Shown piece by piece: positions 37,091 to 45,617 of a stretch of DNA of 64,000 bases. This DNA is from CAWFFV01 sp963814985 (lineage in GTDB: Bacteria > Chloroflexota > Ktedonobacteria > Ktedonobacterales > Ktedonobacteraceae). The translations under genes and the position numbers were made by a program. The stretch is taken from positions 1-64,000 of the forward strand of contig CAWFFV010000002.1 of the NCBI GenBank assembly GCA_963814985.1. The letters are read 5' to 3'. The notes beneath the pieces were generated by a model. The model was not told where the DNA came from, ran no database searches, and worked only from the letters and a program-made list of their open reading frames with translations. The number at the start of each line of letters is the position of its first letter. Positions within the stretch are counted from its first letter, which is position 1.

Positions 37091-38098
37091 ATGTCGCTTA
37101 CTACATCTTCGCATCAACCTTCTAAGGCTGACTATCGCTTTGACCTGCGTTCTGCTCTACAACGAAGTTTTGCTCTCAATCCATTGTTGACGTTTGTGGC
37201 ATCAGCTATGATACTGACACTTGTTGGATCAATGATAGGTATCTTTGTAGACCCTCGGATCATTACCGGTGTGCCTGCCTGGGTCAAACCTGCCAAATTC
37301 GCTCTCTCGATCAGCATCTATTGCTTTACATTGCTCTGGTTGCTAACTTTCGTTCAGGGACATAAGCGTCTGGTTAGTTTTGTTGCGAATGTGACGGCCC
37401 TGGGCCTCGCCATGGAAATGGTGATCATGATCGTTCAAGTGATTCGTGGCACCACCAGCCACTTTAATGTAAGCACACCACTTGATACCACTATTTATGC
37501 TATCACAGGGGTAACCATTGTCTTTGTCTGGTTAGTGGGCTTCATTGTGGCCATTCTACTCTTCATGCGGCGTGGGTTGGATCCCATCTTTGCATGGTCG
37601 CTGCGTCTGGGTGTTCTGCTTGCTCTGGTTGGCATGGCGGTGGGTTTCTTAATGACAAGCCAACGGCTATGCAGATGAGCGGCCATACATGCTGGTGCGC
37701 CTCGTACGATTATCGGTGCACATAGCGTTGGCGTTGCGGATGGTGGTCCTGGCTTGCCATTTCTTGGGTGGAGTACAGTGGGAGGAGACCTGCGTATCCC
37801 TCATTTCGTTGGCCTGCATGGTTTACAGGTGTTGCCTTTCCTTGGTTGGCTGTTGATGCTGGGTAGCTTTAGTTGGTTGAGTACTCGTCATCGTGTGGCC
37901 CTGGTCTGGACAGGCGCTCTGAGCTATCTTGGTCTGGTTGCGATACTCACGTGGCAGGCCTTACGTGCTCAGTCGATTATCGCACCCGATGCCCTTACGC
38001 TCCAGGCATTGGCTATATTGCTGGGTGTGACCGCACTGAGTGTGATAGCTATTGTGGCCCATGCTCGCATGCGCATTGCTTCGACGCCACAGTTCTAA
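37091..38098 (+). pseudogene. Seven-to-eight-span membrane protein, two frame breaks
   Basis: A CAAGGAGAAAATAAC leader precedes ATG 37091. The first 195 residues have spans at LLTFVASAMILTLVGSMIGI, FALSISIYCFTLLWLLTF, ITGVTIVFVWLVGFIVAILLF and LGVLLALVGMAVGFLM. A lost base near 37665 and an extra base near 37695 move the reading to PRTIIGAHSVGVADGGPGLP, FLGWSTVGGDLRIPHFVGLH and three more spans to the stop at 38098. The restored protein is about 335 residues. The His-containing loop RIPHFVGLHGLQVLP resembles membrane enzymes or quinol-associated proteins but no family is certain. It is the distal partner of the ABA4-like gene. Confidence 0.65.
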
Positions 38099-38268
38099 GG
38101 AAGAGGCAGAAAAATCCTGTTTGCGAGCCAGGTGACTTACGTAGTTACCTGACTCACTTGTATGTTTGGAGTATCTATAGCCAGCTATCTACACTCGTGT
38201 ATGTTTTCTCCAATCTCTGAAGATGACTGACCCATCCATGATCGACTATCGTCTCGGATTATTTCCGC

Positions 38269-39186
38269 TTATGATGCCATCCAAACCTGTACGGTTTTAT
38301 CATCACCCCCAGATGCGATGCGCTTCCCATCCGGCGACCACGCTACTGCAAACACACCGTTGGAATGGCCATGATAAGTGAAGGTGTTGCCACCGTCTGC
38401 CGCATCCCACACCTGCACTGTCTGATCATTACTGCCAGATGCGATACGCTTCCCATCCGGCGACCACGCCACCGCATTCACAAAGTCGGAATGCCCAGAA
38501 TAGATGAAGACGTTGTTACCATCTGCCGCATCCCACACCTGCACGGTATTATCCCCAGAGCCAGATGCTATGCGTTTCCCATCCGGCGACCACGCTACTA
38601 TACTCACAGGGTTAGAATGCCCATGATAGGTGAAGACGTTGCCACCATCTATCGCATCCCACACCTGCACTGTCTGATCATTACTGCCAGATGCGATACG
38701 CTTCCCATCCGGCGACCACACCACCGCATTCACAAACAAGGAATGCCCATGATAGATGAAGACGTTGTTACCATCTGCCACATTCCACACCTGTACCGTT
38801 GTATCCCATGAGCCAGATGCGATACGCTTCCCATTCGGCGACCATGCTACCGCATCCACAAAGTCGGAATGCCCTTGATAAGTAAAGATGTTGCCGCCAT
38901 CCACTGCATTCCACACCTGCACTATCTTATCTACTGAGCTAGAAGCTATGCGCTTTCCATCAGGGGACCACGCCACCGCATACACAAACAAGGAATGCCC
39001 ACGATAGATAAAAACATTGTTACCATCTGCCGCATCCCACACCTGCACCGTTGTATCCCATGAGCTAGATGCGATACGCTTCCCATCCGGCGACCATGCC
39101 ACCGCCACCACAAAGTTGGAATGCCCATGATAGGTGTAGAGTGTGGTTCCTAAAGAAGAAGAGCGCACTCTGGGTCGATGGTGCAT
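38269..39186 (-). CDS. Seven-bladed WD40 propeller (C-terminal half of a kinase-WD40 gene)
   Basis: Seven WD40 repeats of about 42 residues, each with a GHS...AVAWSPDGKRIASGS...VQVW pattern, make one complete propeller and nothing else. The DNA repeats are so similar that the gene looks recently amplified. The reading begins inside the kinase gene in another frame: the residues before the first blade match the kinase tail, and one base change at the TTCTTCTTCTTT run near 39150 fuses the two. Independently it has no convincing ribosome site. In relatives this arrangement is one protein, with the propeller outside the membrane as ligand or protein-binding platform. Confidence 0.75.
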   Translation of the reverse strand: MHHRPRVRSSSLGTTLYTYHGHSNFVVAVAWSPDGKRIASSSWDTTVQVWDAADGNNVFIYRGHSLFVYAVAWSPDGKRIASSSVDKIVQVWNAVDGGNIFTYQGHSDFVDAVAWSPNGKRIASGSWDTTVQVWNVADGNNVFIYHGHSLFVNAVVWSPDGKRIASGSNDQTVQVWDAIDGGNVFTYHGHSNPVSIVAWSPDGKRIASGSGDNTVQVWDAADGNNVFIYSGHSDFVNAVAWSPDGKRIASGSNDQTVQVWDAADGGNTFTYHGHSNGVFAVAWSPDGKRIASGGDDKTVQVWMAS

Positions 39187-40264
39187 CTAAACCATGTGAG
39201 ATTGCCAACCAGAGGATTCCTCCACCCACAATGGTCAGTTCTACCAAACCTAGCGTCACCGTGCGGCGGGAAAGACGTCGAGTAACTGGCGAGGGAGCGC
39301 TTGCAGGAAAGCTTGCAGGAACACTCACTGGAGATAAAGTTGGACCCTCAGAGGATCGGATTGGCGGTTTGACAAGAGTCGAGGGTGGCAATGGCTGATG
39401 TGGGCGAGTGACAACTGGAAAGGATGCAGTTCGTCGGTTGCGTTTTGGTTGACTTGCCCGCCGCAAAGCCGTAGCAAAATCCTGCACACTGGCAAACCGC
39501 TGCTTGGGATCTTTGGCAAGGGCTGTCATCAGCACCTGTTCCAGATCGGGCGAGACTGTCGGTTCCCTTTCACATAACAAAGGTGGAGGAACGAACATGT
39601 GCTGGGTACATAACTCAGCAAGTGAGCCATGAAAAGGACGGTCTCCACAAAGCCACTCATAGACAACGATCCCCAATGAGTATTGATCGCTCGCGGGTCG
39701 AGATCTGCCCTGGATCTGTTCAGGAGACATATAGGCAACAGTACCAACAACTTCTTGCATGCTCTGAGAATGTGAATTTTGTGCCACCAACGCAAAGCCA
39801 AAATCACTGAGCAGAACATTGTAATGTCGGTCCAGCAACATGTTCCCTGGCTTGATATCACGATGGATCAGTTTCTCATTATGGGCATATTGCAGGGCAT
39901 CAGCGACTTGACTGACGTAAGAAACGATCGTAGGAAGGGGAAGCCGTTGCCCTTTCGGGTGGCGTTCTTTGAGGGTTCCATTGGGAGCATAGCTCATGAC
40001 GAAGAAGGGTGTGGCATCAGCTACACCGAAGTCCAGTACACGGACAATATGAGGATGCTCCAGATGGGCAATGATACGAGCTTCTTGCAGGAACTGCCCG
40101 ATCTCTTGGGTTACCAACTGGGTGTGGAGCACTTTGATGGCGGCTTGTGTTCCCAGGTGAAGATGCTCACCAAGGTAGACTTCAGCAAAACCACCTTTGC
40201 CCAGTAAGCCAATGAGATAATAGTTGCCAAGCCGTTGTCCCACACGGTTGGGTAGATCTGCCAT
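39065..40264 (-). CDS. Ser/Thr protein kinase with transmembrane segment
   Basis: Start ATG 40264 with AAGGAG 7 bases upstream (a GTG at 40270 is possible). Hanks-type kinase at residues 13-275: glycine loop LGKGGFAEVYLG, Lys in AAIKVLH, catalytic HRDIKPGNMLL, DFGFALV, activation end VGTVAYMSPEQ, GDRPFHG. A Pro/Ser-rich juxtamembrane region leads to one span (VTLGLVELTIVGGGILWLAIS, about 340-360). The last about 30 residues are frame-shifted relative to the WD40 propeller that should follow. The kinase half has all catalytic residues and may be functional alone. PknB-like kinases phosphorylate envelope and transcription proteins. Confidence 0.85.
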   Translation of the reverse strand: MADLPNRVGQRLGNYYLIGLLGKGGFAEVYLGEHLHLGTQAAIKVLHTQLVTQEIGQFLQEARIIAHLEHPHIVRVLDFGVADATPFFVMSYAPNGTLKERHPKGQRLPLPTIVSYVSQVADALQYAHNEKLIHRDIKPGNMLLDRHYNVLLSDFGFALVAQNSHSQSMQEVVGTVAYMSPEQIQGRSRPASDQYSLGIVVYEWLCGDRPFHGSLAELCTQHMFVPPPLLCEREPTVSPDLEQVLMTALAKDPKQRFASVQDFATALRRASQPKRNRRTASFPVVTRPHQPLPPSTLVKPPIRSSEGPTLSPVSVPASFPASAPSPVTRRLSRRTVTLGLVELTIVGGGILWLAISHGLDAPSTQSALFFFRNHTLHLSWAFQLCGGGGMVAGWEAYRI

Positions 40265-40270
40265 CTTCAC

Positions 40271-40788
40271 GCTCCTTCTTCAGTACGGATTCCTCCTGAC
40301 TCTTCATTAAAATATCTCTGTATTAATATTATAGAGAAGCACATGATTGAATTACGCACTATATGAGTCAGTTATGCTATTGCTTCTTCATACCCTTCCT
40401 CTTCAATGCCAACCATCCTGGAGGTGATTGGCAAGAGTCGGATTTCTTCCTCTATTCAGCATGGAGATGAAATAGTGTTCTGCTTTATTTTTCGTAATGG
40501 TAAACTTGATAATTTGGTGCCTTCGAACACCGGGCGAGACCAGACTATCTGGAGTGGCTCTTCTCGCATTTCTCTGGTGGCCCTGCCGCCCATTTTCATG
40601 CTTCTATTGTAGCGTTTTGTAACCATTACGTCAAATTTGCATTTGTCATCTCATCCCCTCTCCAAAAGGAATGCGCCCTTCGTCCCCAGAGATGAAGCAA
40701 GGGGAGTTCCGGGCGTGCTTTGGAGAATCTTCACATGATATGCTTGTCTTATCCTGGTATAATCTTCTTCTTCTAGTGAAAGAGAATT
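40271..40788. other. Intergenic stretch without a supported gene
   Basis: This 518-base stretch lies between the kinase start and the stop of the esterase gene; both neighbours are on the minus strand. It should hold the kinase promoter. The short ORFs at 40406 and 40671 lack ribosome sites. No repeat or hairpin stands out. Confidence 0.4.
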
Positions 40789-43093
40789 CTACTGGTACTG
40801 AACGGTTAACACCGGCACAAATGACCCACCAGCGTCACCACTGTAAAAGTGTAATACATCTAACATGAAAGTATTGCTGGTTGCTTTCTGGAAATGAATG
40901 CGGAACTGTGTATGACCATTCAGATTGATTGATCCCAGAGCACTCTGAGAAATCATATCGGTCGCCGCTTGATTTTTCTGTGTGGGAACAACATCAAAGT
41001 TTCCAACATTACTTTGGGCTGCTGTCGCACTATAATCAGCCTGCTCCAAAGCATAGTTGCCATTGAAGCCTCCGATGGGAGAAATGTCAGCAGTGATTGG
41101 CCCCAAATCGTTGGCAAAAGGAAAGGTATCGTAGCGATAGAGGGTCAAGCTGACACCGACAATTTTCGCACCTTGCGGAATCTGACTGGTATCAAAGGAG
41201 ACAATACCATCTTCACCATGATTAAGTGCATTAGAACCAGGCTCGATATATGGAAGGGAGTTAATGGATACACCATCACCTGAAAACTGGTGAACAGATC
41301 CATCCTCGGGTGCAATCGAGTTGAGCGTAAGCGTATGAGTAGGAGGTGGTGACGTAATGGTATAGGTCTGCGATTGTACAGTACCACTGTTGCCAACCTG
41401 GTCAACTCCGATAAACTTCAAGGTCTCCGAAACAGTATCCTGAATAGGACCTGTATATTTAGTGGAACTGGTCGTTGGGGTTGATCCATCGGTTGTATAG
41501 TAGATTGTTCCTGGCATATTCAAGCTCAGACTAATACTCTGTGCACCACTATACGTTCCCCCAGGAGGACTCGCACTTACCTGGATTGTGGTGATCGTGT
41601 ACGTCTGAGTTTGCACCTGGCTGGAACGACTATTGCTATCAACACCAAAGTACTTGAGCGTTGTCGTTTGGGTAAACTGAAGCGAGCCAGTATATATAGA
41701 CGATGATGTTGTTGGAGTTGAACCATCTGTCGTATAGTAGATCGTCGTGTTGCTTTCGGTAGAGGCCAATGTCGCTAGTCACCGGGCCTCCAAAGGTACT
41801 ACCAGCAGGAGATGCACTAATGACCGGGCCAGGATTATTGATCGTATATGTTTGCGACTGAACAGCACTGTTATGATTGCTGGCATCAACAGCAAAGAAC
41901 TTGAGCGTTGTCGTCTGCGAAACCGTAATCGGTCCCGTATACTGTGAAGAACTGGCGGTCGGGGTCGAGCCATCGACCGTATAGTAGATCGTCGCACTGC
42001 TCGGATTCGCGGTTAACTTCACCTGTACCGACCCATTATAGGTTCCTCCAGCGGGTGATGCTGTTACAGTTGGTCCCAAAGGATAATTCATAAAGAAATT
42101 GTACATCGCCTGAGTTGCACTCGGTCCCTGAGGGTCGGTAAACGATCCACTGTTGCTTCCTCCCGACCAGGCATGTCCCATGCCGGTGATTTTCCAATAT
42201 TCCTCAACTTCGTTTCCATTGGTATCATTCCATGTCAAAGTTGTATAGGCACGACCACCATTGGGAACCTGCCCATTCGTTGTACTGGAAGGACTGTTAA
42301 AGCTCGCATTATACGTGTTATTAGAAGCCAGATGGTCCGTTTGCATCCATTGCTGGATCACCTGATCACCATTGATAGGAGCTACAGTGGAGTCACTTGT
42401 CCCCTGAAAGACAATTGTTGGTACCACACGAGCAAAGCTACCCATTGCATTAAATGCTACCTGCCCTTGCTGCACCGGGTCGGGGCCTCCCTGGCTTGTT
42501 GCAGTCGAACCAGCAGTCTGTGAGGTTGCCGCTTTATACTCTAACCCTGAATGAACACCGATAGCGGCAAAAATGTCTGGATAGGTAGCTCCCATGATTA
42601 CAGACATTGCTGCACCCGCAGAAATCCCTGTTACATAAACATGACTTGTATCTATTGTCCACTGAGAGGTGGTTTGCTCCACAGTTTGCGTGATTCCGGC
42701 AATAATCGCCGGTTCGCCACTACCCCTCGCCTGATGAGCAGGATCAAACCAGTTCCAACATGAAAGCGCGTTATTGCTACTTGTCTGTTGTGGATAGACA
42801 ACAATGAATTGTTTCTGATCCGCTAACGCATCCATTTGTGTTCCTGCGGCAAAGTCAGATGGCGTTTGCGTACAGCCATGGAGCATGACAATCAAGGGAA
42901 CGGCGGTGCCAGTCTGATAGTTGGCTGGAGTATAGACAAAGTACGGACGACTTCCTGCGGAACCATTGTACGTAAACTGCTGCCAGGTTCCGCTGCTGGC
43001 ATGACTACGAGGTGAAAACTGTACCAGAAAAACTGCGGCAACTAAGGTAACTATAATACAACAGATGAAGAAACGACGTGACAGTTTTAGCAT
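40789..43093 (-). pseudogene. Secreted PHB-depolymerase-family esterase with chitobiase-like repeats, one frame break
   Basis: Start ATG 43093, preceded by GGAGGGAGACCACTACC. Signal/anchor segment FFICCIIVTLVAAVFLVQF. Esterase at about residues 35-330: oxyanion region VMLHGCTQTPSDFA, nucleophile GISAGAAMS, probable Asp in QGTSDSTVAP and His in GMGHAWSGGS. Three chitobiase C-terminal-like repeats follow (IYYTVDGSTPTAS type; the second two in the shifted frame). The protein ends with a domain of about 180 residues resembling DNRLRE-type surface domains (IVGVSLTLYRYDTF). The frame changes near 41780; one base restores about 765 residues. It likely cleaves polyester, xylan-ester or similar polymers outside the cell (inference). 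Confidence 0.78.
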
Positions 43094-43212
43094 GGTAGTG
43101 GTCTCCCTCCCGAGTATGTTCCTCGGCTCTCGGTCGGTGTTCTGGCACTCGGGCGAGTGCCAGAACATCAGTATTCACAATCCAGCTAGCCATCAGAGGA
43201 TAAGATGACCCA

Positions 43213-44226
43213 TTATTTTGTCTGCTTCATAAAGAAGTTGTATACGGCCTGAGTCTCGTCTGGTCCCAGCGGATCAGTAAATGTGCCGGCGAGACTACCA
43301 CCAGACCAGGCATGCCCCATCCCATCGACAGTCCAGTACTCCTCGATGTCGTTGCCATTGTTATCGTTCCAGCTGGAGGTTGTATAGGAGTAACCATCTG
43401 GAACTTGTCCATTTGTTACACTGGTAGGATTATCAAAGCTCGCATTATACGCACCCTGGGAGGCAAGTTGATCCGTTTCCATCCACTGCTGTATCACCTG
43501 ATCTCCATTGATGGGGTGTACCACAATATCAAATGTTCCCTGGAAGACGATTGTTGGTACCACACGCGCACGGCTTCCCATTTCGTTGTAGGCCACCTGA
43601 CCCTGTTCTACGGGATCTGGTCCACCTATGATGAAAACACTGGCAGCAGTCAGGGGTGTAGCTGCCTGATATTCTGCTCCTGCTGCTACTCCAATAGCAG
43701 TAAACAAGTCTGGATAGGCAGCTCCCATGGTCACAGACATTGCAGCACCCGCAGAAACACCAACGACGTACACCTTGTGCGTATTTATCGTCCATCGGCT
43801 GGTAGTTCTTTCAACGCTCCGCGTAATCCCGGCAATTATTGCAGGCTCTCCGCTATTACGTACTTGATTACTCGTATAGAACCAGTTCCAACACAAGGCC
43901 GGATTGGCAAAGACCGACTGCTGTGGATAGACCACGATGAATTGTTTCTGGTCAGCCAATGCATTCATCCGTGTCCCTGCGGCAAAGTCATCTGGCGTTT
44001 GTGTACAACCATGGAGCATCACTATCATAGGAACAGCCGTACCCACCTGATAACCAGCTGGAGTATACACAAAGTAGGAACGACTCCCTGTGCTACCACT
44101 GTATGTGAATTCCTGCCAGGTCCCACTACTGGCATGACTCTGGTATGGAAACCGTACCAGAAAAACGGCGACCAGGGCAATGATAAAACCAATGATGAGG
44201 AAACGACGATGCGACATCTTTAACAT
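43213..44226 (-). CDS. Secreted PHB-depolymerase-family esterase, single domain
   Basis: 337 residues from ATG 44226 (GGGAGGGGGGCACGCTACC upstream). N-terminal hydrophobic signal/anchor (FLIIGFIIALVAVFLV) is followed directly by the catalytic domain. LHGCTQTPDDF, nucleophile motif GVSAGAAMS, QGTFDIVVHP and GMGHAWSGGS are at the same positions as in the neighbour. It stops after the catalytic domain, with no repeats. The two genes are close paralogs over the catalytic domain, so this is a tandem duplication after which one copy kept or gained the C-terminal modules. Confidence 0.88.
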   Translation of the reverse strand: MLKMSHRRFLIIGFIIALVAVFLVRFPYQSHASSGTWQEFTYSGSTGSRSYFVYTPAGYQVGTAVPMIVMLHGCTQTPDDFAAGTRMNALADQKQFIVVYPQQSVFANPALCWNWFYTSNQVRNSGEPAIIAGITRSVERTTSRWTINTHKVYVVGVSAGAAMSVTMGAAYPDLFTAIGVAAGAEYQAATPLTAASVFIIGGPDPVEQGQVAYNEMGSRARVVPTIVFQGTFDIVVHPINGDQVIQQWMETDQLASQGAYNASFDNPTSVTNGQVPDGYSYTTSSWNDNNGNDIEEYWTVDGMGHAWSGGSLAGTFTDPLGPDETQAVYNFFMKQTK

Positions 44227-44301
44227 GGTAGCGTGCCCCCCTCCCAGAGATGTTTCTGGGTAGATAGTCGATGACCTGACGTTCGGACGAACACTCAACA
44301 T

Positions 44302-45068
44302 CAGTACTTACAAGTCGGTAAGAAAGCGGATAGTGAGATACAGTCCATCAGTTCATAGTGATTCAGAAAGAAGGCGTACATGATCTGACTTATGCCAGAA
44401 CTAAGAGGATCACGATATGGCTATAAGAATTGAGTGACTCCGAAGAAACGATGCTGACATGTACCACTACGGATATAAGCAACCAATGGGGGATGAAAAA
44501 GAAGCATACAGATGAAGAAAACAACGTTCCTCAATGCGGCACAATATTTGCGTTGGTTGAACATCAGTGTTCGCTCCTTGTCAGGCACTTGATGGACTCT
44601 CCCACTCATGACCTGATAGCACCCATCGCCTGCAGATTACTACGAAAGTTTGAGTTTCAACTTGCGTTCCTGAATACAATCCGTGGTATTGCTCTCGGAG
44701 AAAAGAGCCCATTTTTAGCCAGCATCGGCATATAACTGATCTTCCTGAAATTCATGCAACCAAACACCATGCTACAGGGCATCCTGGTCTCTCAGGTACT
44801 ACTATCGGAGTGGCTGGCACCGTTCCCCGGTCTTGTTATACAAATAAATTTCAGAATTATCAACCAAATGTGACATATGAGTCACTTATCACTTTTCATT
44901 AGAGTACCTGATTGCGATGTTTTTGTCAAGAGAAAAGGGAAATAGGGTACTTCTTTCTCTTCCTCTCGCGCCTCCTGCGGTTGCATATAAAAGAAGCAAA
45001 AAGGTTTTGGGGATACCTGGGTTTGGCAACCCGCAAACCCCGCCAGGAGGCTGCCGCCCCCTGGACCC
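44302..45068. other. Intergenic stretch without a supported gene
   Basis: Upstream of the esterase pair. A plus-strand frame at 44430-44735 (101 codons) has no ribosome site or family resemblance and is not called. The stretch just before the 150-bp repeat (44995-45068) is GC-rich, with GGTTTGGC/CCAGGAGG words resembling the interior of the repeat. Confidence 0.35.
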
Positions 45069-45219
45069 GTCACTATTCAGGTGTTCTCACCACCTGCGGT
45101 GGCTCGCCCTCGTTTTGTTGGCAGTGGCAGGGTTTGCGGCGCAAACCCTGCCACTGCCAACAAAACCTACGAAGCGCCTGTGGCGCTGAGAATCTGGAAA
45201 AGGGGACCTGAATAGTTAC
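45069..45219 (+). repeat. 150-bp palindromic repeat family, copy 1
   Basis: Ends CACTATTCAGGT and ACCTGAATAGTTAC. Inside is the arm CACCTGCGGTGGCTCGCC and a long central palindrome around GGCAGGGTTTGCGGCGCAAACCCTGCC-like sequence. It is intergenic with no coding capacity; see copies at 53050, 57925, 59533 and 62170. Confidence 0.85.
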
Positions 45220-45364
45220 CCTGGACCCCCTTTTCCGAACTTTTGTTCCAAAAATTCAACTCTTGCAAAAAATTACATTGCCTTAAACAGATCTTTACAG
45301 AAGAGCAGTATACTTGTACCCAGGTAAGTATGTAATCTACACAAAGCCTACGGAGACGTGAATA

Positions 45365-45493
45365 ATGCTCTTCTCAAGATTTTTAAGGGAAGCCATCATC
45401 GCACAACTTCCACCCATTGAAAAAATAGTGGCATCTCTCGTCGTTTGGGGGTTTACCCTCATCCTGCACCTCGTCCTCAGAGCAGCATTCTAA
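45365..45493 (+). CDS. Small hydrophobic protein (42 aa)
   Basis: Starts MLFSRFLREAIIAQLPPIEK, then one membrane span (IVASLVVWGFTLILHLVL). GGAGACGTGAATA precedes the ATG. It has a signature typical of bacterial single-span microproteins: an amphipathic N-terminal helix, then one span, and almost no outside tail. It is followed by a hairpin terminator. No family recognised. It is read toward the P-type ATPase operon's 3' end, so it is not part of that operon. Confidence 0.5.
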   Translation: MLFSRFLREAIIAQLPPIEKIVASLVVWGFTLILHLVLRAAF

Positions 45494-45521
45494 CTTGAAA
45501 TACTGATATCAAGTCCTTTGG

Positions 45522-45548
45522 AGGAGTGTCCCCGAAAGAGACACTCCT
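45522..45548. terminator. Hairpin between convergent genes
   Basis: AGGAGTGTC and GACACTCCT pair around a 9-base loop, between the small protein gene and the end of the P-type ATPase gene. It may terminate both. Confidence 0.65.
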
Positions 45549-45617
45549 ACCCCATCAGGGAGCAGATGGCCCTCGATCCCGCACAGTTTTCTCCGAAGAA
45601 CCTCCCACGCTTCCTCA

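Noticed and set aside
38285..39180. Regularly spaced DNA repeats that could suggest a CRISPR array
   Set aside because: The repeats are codon-phased WD40 blades of about 126 bases; there are no short unique spacers. No CRISPR array or cas gene is seen in the window.
43312..44223. Plus-strand reading frame of 303 codons
   Set aside because: Exactly antisense to the esterase gene, which has catalytic motifs and a ribosome site.
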